DNA of 64,000 bases from Mesorhizobium shangrilense (GTDB lineage: Bacteria > Pseudomonadota > Alphaproteobacteria > Rhizobiales > Rhizobiaceae): assembly GCF_040537815.1 (NCBI RefSeq), contig NZ_JBEWSZ010000001.1, positions 4,464,001 to 4,528,000 on the forward strand. Direction: 5' to 3'. Shown piece by piece: positions 55,182 to 62,912 of this stretch. The position numbers and the translations under genes were made by a program. Below the pieces are notes generated by a model. The model was not told where the DNA came from. It did not search any database and was given only the letters and a program-made list of their open reading frames with translations. The first letter of the stretch is position 1. Each line of letters opens with the position of its first letter.

Positions 55182-55705
55182 TCTCTCAATTTAAGCAGGC
55201 TGCGGCGCAGCCAGGTACGCATCGTGTTCAGCGGCACGTTGTAGCGCTCCGCCAGTTCGGCATAGCTCTCGCCCTTGAGATAGGCTCCCCGGACAGCCGC
55301 CGCCCGGTCCTTTTCCAGTTCATCCAGGCAGTGATAGATACGCTCGGATTCGCCGCCTGCGACCACCATTGCTTCCGGTCCAGGCGCCGGATCGGCCACA
55401 TCGAGCGCGGCATCGATATCGGCGGCAGGCTTGCGCCGCGCCCTGATGCGATCGATCGCGTGATTGCGTGCGATCGCCACCAGCCAGGAAATCGGGCTCA
55501 GATCGGAAACAGCGAAACGGTCGGCCTTCGTCCAAATCTTGACGAAGACCTCTTGAAGCGCTTCTTCCGCATCTCCCCGGTCATTCAATACACGAAGGCA
55601 GACGCCGAAAAGTTTCGCGCTGGTCTGCCGGTAGAGCAGGTCGAACGCAGCCCGATCCTTCATTGAAGTCCGGACGATCAGCTTGGTGATGTCCTGCGGC
55701 GTCAT
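55166..55705 (-). CDS. ECF RNA polymerase sigma factor (SigK-like)
   Basis: ATG 55705 gives 179 residues; a 19-codon longer frame has no better support. Region 2 is visible in FDLLYRQTSAKLFGVCLRVLNDRGDAEEALQEVFVKIW with SWLVAIARNHAIDRIRARRK. Region 4 is DRAAAVRGAYLKGESYAELAERYNVPLNTMRTWLRRSLLKLRE near the C-terminus. It is co-encoded with an RskA-type anti-sigma factor. The linked fasciclin genes with ECF-type promoters are its best target candidates. No clear ribosome site precedes the ATG. Confidence 0.93.
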   Translation of the reverse strand: MTPQDITKLIVRTSMKDRAAFDLLYRQTSAKLFGVCLRVLNDRGDAEEALQEVFVKIWTKADRFAVSDLSPISWLVAIARNHAIDRIRARRKPAADIDAALDVADPAPGPEAMVVAGGESERIYHCLDELEKDRAAAVRGAYLKGESYAELAERYNVPLNTMRTWLRRSLLKLRECLER

Positions 55706-55744
55706 GTGAACCAAATTAGGCAATTGCGATGTATTTGCAACGAC

Positions 55745-55770
55745 GGAAACAGCCTTGTGCACCTAAAGTT
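55745..55770 (-). promoter_or_regulatory. Possible EcfG-type promoter of the sigma/anti-sigma operon
   Basis: On the minus strand GGAAC (55770-55766) is followed after 17 bases by GTTT (55748-55745), close to the alphaproteobacterial general-stress plan GGAAC-N16/17-CGTT. This differs from the fasciclin promoters, so the operon may answer to another sigma factor. Confidence 0.4.
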
Positions 55771-55855
55771 CCCGGCTTCGGCCCACATGGGTTATCTGCT
55801 TCGATTGCCAAGGAAATCGCCACCCGCTAGCGTGCCGAATAGCGGGAGAACGAGC

Positions 55856-57349
55856 ATGTCGGTTGAACGTGTCCTTTGGGAACAAGATGCAACCGGCCTC
55901 GCCGAGTTGATCCACAAGGGCGAGATTTCACCGGCGGAGCTGACCGAGGCAGCGATCACACGCGCCGAGGCCACCCGGCCTGAAATCAATGCAATCGCGG
56001 AGCCGCTGTACGACGCGGCCCGGGCCCGCGCGAAAACCGTCGACCGCAAGCTGCCGCTCGCCGGCATTCCTTTTGCCATCAAGGACCTCGGCATCGTCAT
56101 GAAGGGCGTGCCGGTGCATGGCGGCAGCCGCATTCCGGCTTTCACGGCCGATTTCAACTCGGTGATGACCGAACGCTACCTCGCCGCCGGCCTTGTCCCG
56201 ATCGCCACCAGCACCACGCCCGAACACGGGCTGCGGCTGATGACGGAATCCGCCGCGTTCGGCGTGACCCGCAACCCGTGGAACACCGGCCACACGACAG
56301 GCGGCTCGTCCGGCGGGGCAGCAGCCCTTGTCGCCGCCGGGGTGGTGCCTGTGGCGCATGCCTCGGATGGCGGCGGCTCGATCCGCGTTCCATCCGCCTG
56401 CACCGGGCTGGTCGGGCTGAAGACTTCGCGCGGCCGCGTGCCGCTGACGCCACTGGTCAGCGAAAGCTGGTACGGCATGGTCGTCGACCACGCCGTCACC
56501 CGCTCGGTGCGCGATTGCGCATTGCTGCTCGACCTGACCCACGGGCCCGATCCGCTGTCGCCCTACGCCGCCCGACCCCCGAAGGGCTCTTTCACCGCAG
56601 CGGCGGCGCGCGACCCCGGCAGGCTCAATCTCGCCGTCTACAGAGGGTCACCGCTTGGCCTGCCGATCTCCAGCGAGACGCTGAAGGCGCTGGACACCGC
56701 CGTGGCGCTGGTGCGTGAGGGCGGCCACAGCGTGGAAGAGATTGACCTGCCCTATATCGGTCGTGATTTCATCGCCGATTTCGCCAGGACGGTCGCCGCC
56801 GCGGTCGCAGGCGCCATGCGAGGCGAAGCCGAACGCGTCGGCCGATCGGTCTCCGGCGACGTCGAGCGCGCCACGCGCGTGCTCGGCCGCCTGGGCGAAA
56901 TGCTGTCGGCCGGGGAGGTCTATGCCGGCGTCCAGCGGCTGCATTCCGCTGCTCGTCGGCTGATCTCCGAGACCACGCAATATGATGCGGTGCTGATGCC
57001 GATCATCGCCCACCCGCCGCTCGCCTGCGGCGCCATGGACCCGAAGGGCGCCGACGAATTCATCGAAAACGTGCTCGATAAACTGCACCTCACGCCCTTG
57101 CTGAAGATCAAGCCTTTGTTCGGGCAATTGATGGACAAGAGCCTGTGGTTCACGCACTGGCCGTCGATCCAGAATGTCTCCGGCCAGCCGTCGATCGCAC
57201 TGCCCGTCCACGTCACCGATGCCGGCCTGCCGCTCGGCATCCAGGCCGCCGGGCGGCCGGGCGACGAGGAAACGCTCTTGTCGCTTGCCGCGCAGATGGA
57301 GAAGATCTCAGGTTGGCAGGCCCGTCGAGCGCCACTGATGGTGCCCTGA
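55856..57349 (+). CDS. Amidase of the amidase-signature family
   Basis: ATG 55856, with GGGAGA upstream, gives 497 residues. The Ser-cisSer-Lys triad is visible: Lys in GIPFAIKDLG near 76, the cis-Ser and nucleophile in the TTGGSSGGAAALVAAG and ASDGGGSIRVPS segments (about 145-185). The family covers enzymes cleaving many carboxamides, including indoleacetamide hydrolases, aryl amidases and 6-aminohexanoate-cyclic-dimer hydrolase; the sequence does not single one out. It is divergent from the sigma factor operon. The frame open from 55706 adds 50 residues without a ribosome site. Confidence 0.92.
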   Translation: MSVERVLWEQDATGLAELIHKGEISPAELTEAAITRAEATRPEINAIAEPLYDAARARAKTVDRKLPLAGIPFAIKDLGIVMKGVPVHGGSRIPAFTADFNSVMTERYLAAGLVPIATSTTPEHGLRLMTESAAFGVTRNPWNTGHTTGGSSGGAAALVAAGVVPVAHASDGGGSIRVPSACTGLVGLKTSRGRVPLTPLVSESWYGMVVDHAVTRSVRDCALLLDLTHGPDPLSPYAARPPKGSFTAAAARDPGRLNLAVYRGSPLGLPISSETLKALDTAVALVREGGHSVEEIDLPYIGRDFIADFARTVAAAVAGAMRGEAERVGRSVSGDVERATRVLGRLGEMLSAGEVYAGVQRLHSAARRLISETTQYDAVLMPIIAHPPLACGAMDPKGADEFIENVLDKLHLTPLLKIKPLFGQLMDKSLWFTHWPSIQNVSGQPSIALPVHVTDAGLPLGIQAAGRPGDEETLLSLAAQMEKISGWQARRAPLMVP

Positions 57350-57437
57350 TGATGACGTCGTCGTGAGGCCATGGAATATGACAGCAATGCCATTTGCGGC
57401 CTGCCCCGTTTCCCGCTAAGACGCCGCCGTCCTTTCC

Positions 57438-57490
57438 AAGTGCATGTCGCCCAAAAGTGCTTAGCGGTTTTGGGACAACGACATGCATAA
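57438..57490. repeat. Palindromic intergenic repeat, family A, copy 1
   Basis: TGCATGTC and GACATGCA form the outer arms and CCCAAAA/TTTTGGG the inner arms of a 53-base element. It lies between the amidase gene and argB. A second copy follows after 3 bases and a third is at 61049-61095. Confidence 0.88.
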
Positions 57491-57493
57491 GCC

Positions 57494-57533
57494 AAGTGCA
57501 TGTCGCCCAACGGTTTTGGGTAATGACATGCAT
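57494..57533. repeat. Palindromic intergenic repeat, family A, copy 2 (short)
   Basis: The same outer arms TGCATGTC/GACATGCA and inner CCCAA/TTGGG appear with a shortened 5-base loop. It ends 24 bases before the chosen argB start, so its hairpin would be in the argB leader if transcription starts upstream. Confidence 0.88.
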
Positions 57534-57557
57534 GAAACCAAGCCGGGAACCATGCCG

Positions 57558-58451
57558 ATGACGGAGATCACCGCCACCGCCGAAATGCAGGCCGCCCTGC
57601 TTTCACGAGCCCTGCCCTACATGCAGCGCTACGAGCACAAGACGGTCGTGGTGAAATATGGCGGCCACGCCATGGGCGACCTCGAACTCGGCAAGGCGTT
57701 TGCACGCGACATCGCGCTGCTCAAGCAATCCGGCGTCAACCCGATCGTCGTGCATGGCGGAGGCCCGCAGATCGGCGCGATGCTGGCCAAGATGGGCATC
57801 GAATCGAAATTCGAAGGCGGCCTGCGCGTCACCGACCAGAAGACGGTCGAGATCGTCGAGATGGTGCTGGCCGGCTCGATCAACAAGGAGATCGTGGCGC
57901 TGATCAACGCCGAGGGTGAGTGGGCGATCGGCCTGTGCGGCAAGGACGGCAACATGGTGTTCGCCGAAAAGGCCCGCAAGACCATGATCGATCCGGACTC
58001 CAACATCGAGCGCGTGCTCGACCTTGGTTTCGTCGGCGAGCCGGTCGAGGTCGACCGCACCTTGCTCGATCTTCTGGCGCGCTCCGAAATGATCCCGGTG
58101 CTGGCGCCGGTGGCGCCCGGCCGCGATGGCCACACCTACAACATCAATGCCGACACTTTCGCCGGCGCCATCGCCGGCGCCTGCAAGGCAACGCGCCTGC
58201 TGTTCCTGACCGACGTGCCTGGCGTGCTCGACAAGAACAAGAAGCTGATCGATGAGCTGACCGTCACTGAGGCCAGGGCCCTGATCAAGGACGGCACGGT
58301 GTCGGGCGGCATGATCCCGAAGGTCGAGACCTGCATCGAGGCGATCGAGCGCGGCGTCGAGGGCGTCGTCATCCTCAACGGCAAGACGCCGCACGCGGTG
58401 CTGCTGGAACTGTTCACCGAACACGGCGCCGGTACGCTGATCGTGCCCTGA
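57558..58451 (+). CDS. argB: Acetylglutamate kinase
   Basis: ATG 57558 is chosen because GGGAA lies 8 bases upstream; this gives 297 residues. Starts further upstream would translate the palindromic repeats. The enzyme phosphorylates N-acetylglutamate in arginine synthesis. Family motifs are [10 protein letters not shown] near 33, [18 protein letters not shown] near 65, the [17 protein letters not shown] segment near 85, [13 protein letters not shown] near 195 and [15 protein letters not shown] near 215. The N-terminal helix is present, as in arginine-inhibited forms. The adjacent genes are not arginine genes. Confidence 0.97.
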   Translation: MTEITATAEMQAALLSRALPYMQRYEHKTVVVKYGGHAMGDLELGKAFARDIALLKQSGVNPIVVHGGGPQIGAMLAKMGIESKFEGGLRVTDQKTVEIVEMVLAGSINKEIVALINAEGEWAIGLCGKDGNMVFAEKARKTMIDPDSNIERVLDLGFVGEPVEVDRTLLDLLARSEMIPVLAPVAPGRDGHTYNINADTFAGAIAGACKATRLLFLTDVPGVLDKNKKLIDELTVTEARALIKDGTVSGGMIPKVETCIEAIERGVEGVVILNGKTPHAVLLELFTEHGAGTLIVP

Positions 58452-58465
58452 GCGGGAAGGTCATC

Positions 58466-60013
58466 TCAGGCGCTGCGTGAAATCCTGACGGCGGCATCGG
58501 CGGGTTTTGGGACCCGCCGCGCAACCACCATCGATTCCTCTTCCGCGTCCTGCGGCGCGCCCCAGAATTCGGCAAGCGTCGGTCCGTCTTCCACCCGGCG
58601 GTCGCGGGCCAGGAACCCCCAGACTTCGCGGAACCAGACACGGCGGCCCATTTGCGTGTACCAGCGCATCGAATGGCGCTGCTCGGGGTCCTTGTGCAAC
58701 AGGATGCGCGCCAGGGCTCTCGGCCGCGACTGCACGGCGAGCTCGATCAGCTTGACGCTGAAGAACAGCATCCACGGCTTCAGCCGGGTCATCTTCAGCA
58801 CCTGGTGCTTGTAATCCCACAGGCGGACATCCTGCTGGATCACCTTGCGATCCCGAGCGATCCGGAAGAACGGCGTCCAGCGATGCGGCGTCACATAGAG
58901 CGCCTGGATCTGGTCGGGATCGTAAGCAATGAGCTGGCGAAAGCCGCGCCAAAGATCGCGAAAGCCCTCATCCTCGAAACCGGCCACCCAGGTCGCCATC
59001 GACAGGATGCCATTGAGACGCAAGAGCCGGATCGCTTCGCGGTCCGACGAGGTGCTGCCGCCCTTGCGGATCAATTGAAGCGTGTGCTCGTCGGTGTTTT
59101 CCATGCCGAGCAGCCAGCGGATGACGCCCGCCTTGCGATAGAGATGCAGGATGTCGGCATCGCGCACGATGTCGTCGGCGCGGGTCGAGCCGACGATCAG
59201 CACAGGCACGCTCTCGGCGATCATCGCATCGAGAAAGGCGCGCCAGGCCTTCTTAGACACCGTTGGGTTCTCGTCGGCGAGGTTGACCAGTTCGACGCCA
59301 TGCTCGTGATGCAGCCAGGCGATCTCCTGCGCGAACTTTTTTGGATCGCGATGCCGCCACCGGGTCCAGAAACCACGCTGGCCGCAATAATTGCACAGAT
59401 GCGGGCAGCCGCGCGAAAACTGCATGACCACGGCGCGCTTGCCGCCCCAGTAGCTGTAGCGTCTGTGGTCGATCAATTCCCAGCCGACGCGGTAGGCGTC
59501 GAGATCGCTGATCGTGCTTGCCGGCTGGGTGGCGAAGGGCCGGCGCAAATCGTCGCGAAAGGCGATGCCGGCCACGCTCGCCGGCGGCTGGTGCATTTCC
59601 AGCGCTTCGACCAGCGCGACCACTGTCGCCTCGCCCTCGCCGCGCACGATGAAATCGAAGACGTCCGTCTCAGCCAGGATGTCGCGCCAGTGATAGGTCG
59701 GGAACACGCCGCCATAGATGATGATGGTGGCCGGTTCGCGTTCCTTGATCATCCCAGCCAGAAGCAAGGCAGTCGGATGCGCCGAGGTCGAGCCGGAATG
59801 GCCGATCAGGACAAAATCGGGATGATCGCTCAAGGCCTTCTCGACGACAACGGGCAAGCCCATCGGCCCGAACTCGGCATCGACCAGCCGGACCTCATGA
59901 CCGGCATCGATCAGCGGCCCGCCAAGCGCCAGGAGGCCAAGCGGCGGCAGATGATCGTCGGGAACGCGGCTGCCTATGGCGGTGTGCGGTGGATTGATCA
60001 GGACGATTTTCAT
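58466..60013 (-). CDS. B12-binding radical-SAM protein, BchE-like
   Basis: ATG 60013, with GGAGG 6 bases upstream, gives 515 residues. The N-terminal cobalamin-binding fold (KIVLINPPHTAIGSR, then ALGGPLIDAGHEVRLVDAE) is followed by the radical-SAM domain with the CxxxCxxC cluster in SRGCPHLCNYCGQRGFW near 205. Many relatives carry the name anaerobic Mg-protoporphyrin ester cyclase (BchE), but no bacteriochlorophyll genes are seen here. HpnP-like or other methylase roles are possible. It sits convergent with argB and alone on its strand, so the substrate is unknown. Confidence 0.85.
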   Translation of the reverse strand: MKIVLINPPHTAIGSRVPDDHLPPLGLLALGGPLIDAGHEVRLVDAEFGPMGLPVVVEKALSDHPDFVLIGHSGSTSAHPTALLLAGMIKEREPATIIIYGGVFPTYHWRDILAETDVFDFIVRGEGEATVVALVEALEMHQPPASVAGIAFRDDLRRPFATQPASTISDLDAYRVGWELIDHRRYSYWGGKRAVVMQFSRGCPHLCNYCGQRGFWTRWRHRDPKKFAQEIAWLHHEHGVELVNLADENPTVSKKAWRAFLDAMIAESVPVLIVGSTRADDIVRDADILHLYRKAGVIRWLLGMENTDEHTLQLIRKGGSTSSDREAIRLLRLNGILSMATWVAGFEDEGFRDLWRGFRQLIAYDPDQIQALYVTPHRWTPFFRIARDRKVIQQDVRLWDYKHQVLKMTRLKPWMLFFSVKLIELAVQSRPRALARILLHKDPEQRHSMRWYTQMGRRVWFREVWGFLARDRRVEDGPTLAEFWGAPQDAEEESMVVARRVPKPADAAVRISRSA

Positions 60014-60153
60014 GGCGGACCTCCAATGGGTCCGCGCATGCTGGCCAGCGATATCGACGTGCGCTTGGCTCGTTTCAGCAGTTAGCGTGCAGCTTTTCCG
60101 CAAGAATGCGCAAGGGCGGGCAAAGTCACGCCCGCGTTCGAGGCGGTGCTGCC

Positions 60154-60645
60154 TCAGGGTTTTTCGGGAGCCTCGGCCTTCAGCCGTGCCAACTGGTCAC
60201 GTTGCAGGTCGAGTGCGGCGTTGACGAAGCGCGATATCGTGGCAAGCTCGGTGTCGCTGAACGTGGCGATGACCTTTTCACCTTCCCTGGCGATAGCGCC
60301 ATAGTAGCGTGCCGACAATTCCCGCGTGGCCTCGGTTGCCTCTATCACCACCTTGCGCCTGTCCTCGAGACTGCGCGTGCGCGTCAACAGGCCGCGCGCC
60401 TCCAGCCGGTCGATCAGTGCGGTCACCGCGGCCGGCGTCAATCCAGTCACTCTGGCGATCGCACCGGCCGATTGCGGGCCGCCGTAAAGCAGTCCGATGC
60501 AATGGCGTTCGGCCATGTTCAGCCCAAGCCTCGCCCCAACTGCTTCGTCATAGGCCTGCGTCGCGTCCTGCCACTGCATGATGGCGAGGCCGATGTCCCT
60601 GGCCATTTCGTCGCGATTTTCGCTTGACGAATTTAATTCTATCAT
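60154..60645 (-). CDS. MarR-family regulator
   Basis: This 163-residue protein has the MarR winged helix LNMAERHCIGLLYGGPQSAGAIARVTGLTPAAVTALIDRLEARGLL, with the wing RSLEDRRKVVIE. It is divergent from a 55-residue membrane-protein gene; the 93 bases between them contain a palindrome likely to be its operator. It is not closely like the EmrAB-linked MarR at 47338-47802. Its effector is unknown. Confidence 0.92.
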   Translation of the reverse strand: MIELNSSSENRDEMARDIGLAIMQWQDATQAYDEAVGARLGLNMAERHCIGLLYGGPQSAGAIARVTGLTPAAVTALIDRLEARGLLTRTRSLEDRRKVVIEATEATRELSARYYGAIAREGEKVIATFSDTELATISRFVNAALDLQRDQLARLKAEAPEKP

Positions 60646-60660
60646 CTAACTATCAATCTG

Positions 60661-60673
60661 TCTAACATTTAGA
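60661..60673. promoter_or_regulatory. Candidate MarR operator
   Basis: TCTAA-CAT-TTAGA is a perfect 13-bp inverted repeat 15 bases upstream of the marR start, in an AT-rich stretch. A direct TCTAAC repeat lies 16 bases to its left. Confidence 0.55.
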
Positions 60674-60738
60674 CCGCCGCCGCAATATGCGGCCGCACCT
60701 CGGACAAGACAAGAGCCGCCGCCAACAAGGAGCGAAAA

Positions 60739-60906
60739 ATGAGCTTGATTCAACAGCGCGCACCCCTCTCGCAGGAGGAAGAGTTCAAATACGCCAAACT
60801 GGCCATGGAATGGTATGGCTGGGGATCCCCTATTGGGCTCGGCATTTTGCTGGTGGCATTGGCCGCCGCCGCTGTCCTGGTGCGCATCGCCATCTACGGC
60901 CTATAG
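60739..60906 (+). CDS. Small single-span membrane protein, 55 residues
   Basis: An AGGAG lies 8 bases before ATG 60739. The product has a polar N-terminus (SLIQQRAPLSQEEEFKYAKLA) and one hydrophobic helix (about 30-52), ending with a basic residue and IAIYGL. I do not recognise a named family. It is divergent from a MarR gene, so its expression is probably regulated by it. The strong ribosome site and clear membrane topology argue that it is real despite its length. Confidence 0.72.
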   Translation: MSLIQQRAPLSQEEEFKYAKLAMEWYGWGSPIGLGILLVALAAAAVLVRIAIYGL

Positions 60907-61048
60907 CAATGGCGAAGCATTGCCGGTTGCCATCATCGGCGCCGGCGTTCTTCATCCGGCAGGGTTCGCGCACGACGCGGGCGACAACGCGTTATCGCGC
61001 CGACCTCAATTCACTCGGAAGGCCGGCCTTCTGAGATCATCGGTTCCG

Positions 61049-61095
61049 TGCATGGCCTCGCCCCAAACCGCCGGGCAGTTTTGGGCGACATGCAT
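61049..61095. repeat. Palindromic intergenic repeat, family A, copy 3
   Basis: The right half TTTTGGGCGACATGCAT is intact and the left half TGCAT...CGCCCCAAA is partly decayed. It lies 5 bases past the GMC oxidoreductase stop. The rest of the 193-base gap to the small membrane gene holds nothing else recognised. Confidence 0.75.
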
Positions 61096-61099
61096 CCGA

Positions 61100-62539
61100 T
61101 CAGACAGCGAGGATCTTGCTGAGATGCTCGCCCAGCCGGCAGGCCAGGGCGGTGATCGTCGTCGTCGGGTTGGCCTGACCAGACGTGCAGAACACCGATG
61201 AGCCGCCGACATAGAGATTGTCCATGCCATGGACCTTGCAGTTGCTGTCGACGACGCTCCTGGTCACGTCCGTGCCCATGCGCGTGCCGCCCATGTGATG
61301 GTGTCCAGCGGTTTCCTCGTTCGTCGGATAGTCCTCGCCATTGGCAAGCCAGTCGATGAGGCGGACGCGGCCGAGATTCTTGTCGATAAGCGTGGCGCCG
61401 AACAGCCTCAGGCCTTCCAGGATGGTGCGGCGTTCCAGCGCCGACTTCTTCCAATGCAATTCGATGCGCGGCACGCCGGCATGATCGACATCGGTCTTTG
61501 ACAATTCGATCTGGTTGGAGGCCAGCGGCGCCTGCTCCCAGGCGACATAGAGCTGGGCCGCGCAGCGCAGGTTCTGGCTGAGCTTGTTGGCCACCCATTC
61601 GGCCATGTCCGGGGCCGTGCAGGCGAGGTCGGCGATGACATGCTTGACCCCGGCATAAGGCGTCTCGATCAGCCTGATGCCGAAATTCATGATCTGGAGC
61701 CGTTCCATCGCGGAAAGCGTCGGCGAGAAAAACGCCTCGTTGACGGCATCGACGTCGAATTCGCCGTAGTCAGCCAGAATGGCATTGCCGCCCTCGAAGG
61801 TCGGATGCTCCATCCAATAGCGACCGAGTGCTGTTGCGTTCGGCACCACGCCGCCGTTCGAACGCTGGTTCGACCACAGGAGCAGGCGTGAATTCTCCAG
61901 CCCACCGGTACAGACAATGAAATAATCGGCAGTGAAGGAGCCGGCGTCCTGTCCGTTCGACCACAGCCTGGCGCCGGTCACTCGCTTGCCGTCGCCAGCA
62001 AGCTCGGTGGCATAGGTGTTGAGGACGACGGCAATGTTGCTGCTCTTGTCCAGTTCGTCGGCGAACTTCTCGCCGAACCGCACCGCCGGGCTCTTGATCA
62101 ATTGCACCCAGCGAATGTCATCGGAGATCGGCACGTCTGGCCGGAAGTCAGGCAGTTCAAGAATGTCGTGCACCTCCGGCAGGAAGGGCTCGATGTCGGC
62201 ACGGCTGATCGGCCAGCCTGTATCAGGCGCCCAGGCCTTCGGCTCGAAGTCCTGCTTGTCGAGCACGCGGCACCAGCCGGCCCAATGGTTGGAACTGCCA
62301 CCCATGAAACGCAGCCGGGTGATGTCGAGATCGAAATAGGGATCGCCGACCGTGGTGCCGCGGTAGAAATCCTGCGATTCATCGCTGAATTCGCGTGAGC
62401 CGGCCTCCAGCACCACGACCGGGACGCCGGCGGCGCCGAGCTTCCTGGCAATTGTGGTGCCGGCCGGGCCTGAACCCAGGATGCAGACCCTGGGTTTGAA
62501 ATTAGCCGCGCGAAACGCCTCGTAGCTGCCGAAGATCAT
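61100..62539 (-). CDS. GMC-family FAD oxidoreductase
   Basis: This 479-residue flavoprotein has the N-terminal FAD fold VCILGSGPAGTTIARKLG near 18-35, the FMGGSSNHWAGW loop near 80, and the C-terminal catalytic region HHHMGGTRMG near 415 with NLYVGGSSVFCTSGQANPTTTI following. This is the glucose-methanol-choline group in its bacterial sugar/polyol dehydrogenase branch. It carries no signal peptide of its own. Its start overlaps the stop of a 50-residue Tat-signal protein as ATGA, so it may be exported in complex with that partner. The substrate is unknown. Confidence 0.92.
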   Translation of the reverse strand: MIFGSYEAFRAANFKPRVCILGSGPAGTTIARKLGAAGVPVVVLEAGSREFSDESQDFYRGTTVGDPYFDLDITRLRFMGGSSNHWAGWCRVLDKQDFEPKAWAPDTGWPISRADIEPFLPEVHDILELPDFRPDVPISDDIRWVQLIKSPAVRFGEKFADELDKSSNIAVVLNTYATELAGDGKRVTGARLWSNGQDAGSFTADYFIVCTGGLENSRLLLWSNQRSNGGVVPNATALGRYWMEHPTFEGGNAILADYGEFDVDAVNEAFFSPTLSAMERLQIMNFGIRLIETPYAGVKHVIADLACTAPDMAEWVANKLSQNLRCAAQLYVAWEQAPLASNQIELSKTDVDHAGVPRIELHWKKSALERRTILEGLRLFGATLIDKNLGRVRLIDWLANGEDYPTNEETAGHHHMGGTRMGTDVTRSVVDSNCKVHGMDNLYVGGSSVFCTSGQANPTTTITALACRLGEHLSKILAV

Positions 62540-62688
62540 GCGAGGTCGCTCCGCTTCAGGATCCAGCCATTGACCTCGACGATCTCATCGGGGGCGGTAT
62601 CGGGAAGCTTGCGAAACAGGGACAAGGCGGGCAGTGCGACAAGCGCCTGCACGACCCCGCGGCGCGATATTTTCTTGAAGAAACTCAT
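62536..62688 (-). CDS. 50-residue Tat-signal partner protein of the GMC oxidoreductase
   Basis: ATG 62688, with GAGAG 8 bases upstream, gives a 50-residue product. It has a twin-arginine motif SRRGVVQAL, a hydrophobic stretch ending LPALSLF, and a short tail EIVEVNGWILKRSDLA. After the signal only about 20 residues remain, so the protein seems to exist mainly to carry a Tat signal. The 4-base overlap with the GMC gene suggests coupled translation and a complex. Small Tat-bearing subunits that carry a larger flavoprotein are known in gluconate and fructose dehydrogenases, but those subunits are larger. Confidence 0.8.
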   Translation of the reverse strand: MSFFKKISRRGVVQALVALPALSLFRKLPDTAPDEIVEVNGWILKRSDLA

Positions 62689-62912
62689 GACACGTCTCTC
62701 GATGGGGCTTCGATCCACGCATGGCGTTCCCCGAACGGCACACGCGCCGAGGCAGAAGCCAATTTCGTGCCAAGCCTAGCCATGAACCCGCTTCAAACCG
62801 GATAAACGGCACGGCCGAATGCGAACAGGGTTAGGGCTTTCTTAATGGCGGTTGGCATCGCAAACCTCGAACTCCTCAATGGTGCGCTTGCGCCCTGGCG
62901 GCCATCCGAAAC

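Noticed and set aside
57483..57557. An N-terminal extension of ArgB
   Set aside because: It would translate the family A palindromic repeat. The ATG at 57558 has a well-placed GGGAA and matches the usual ArgB N-terminus.
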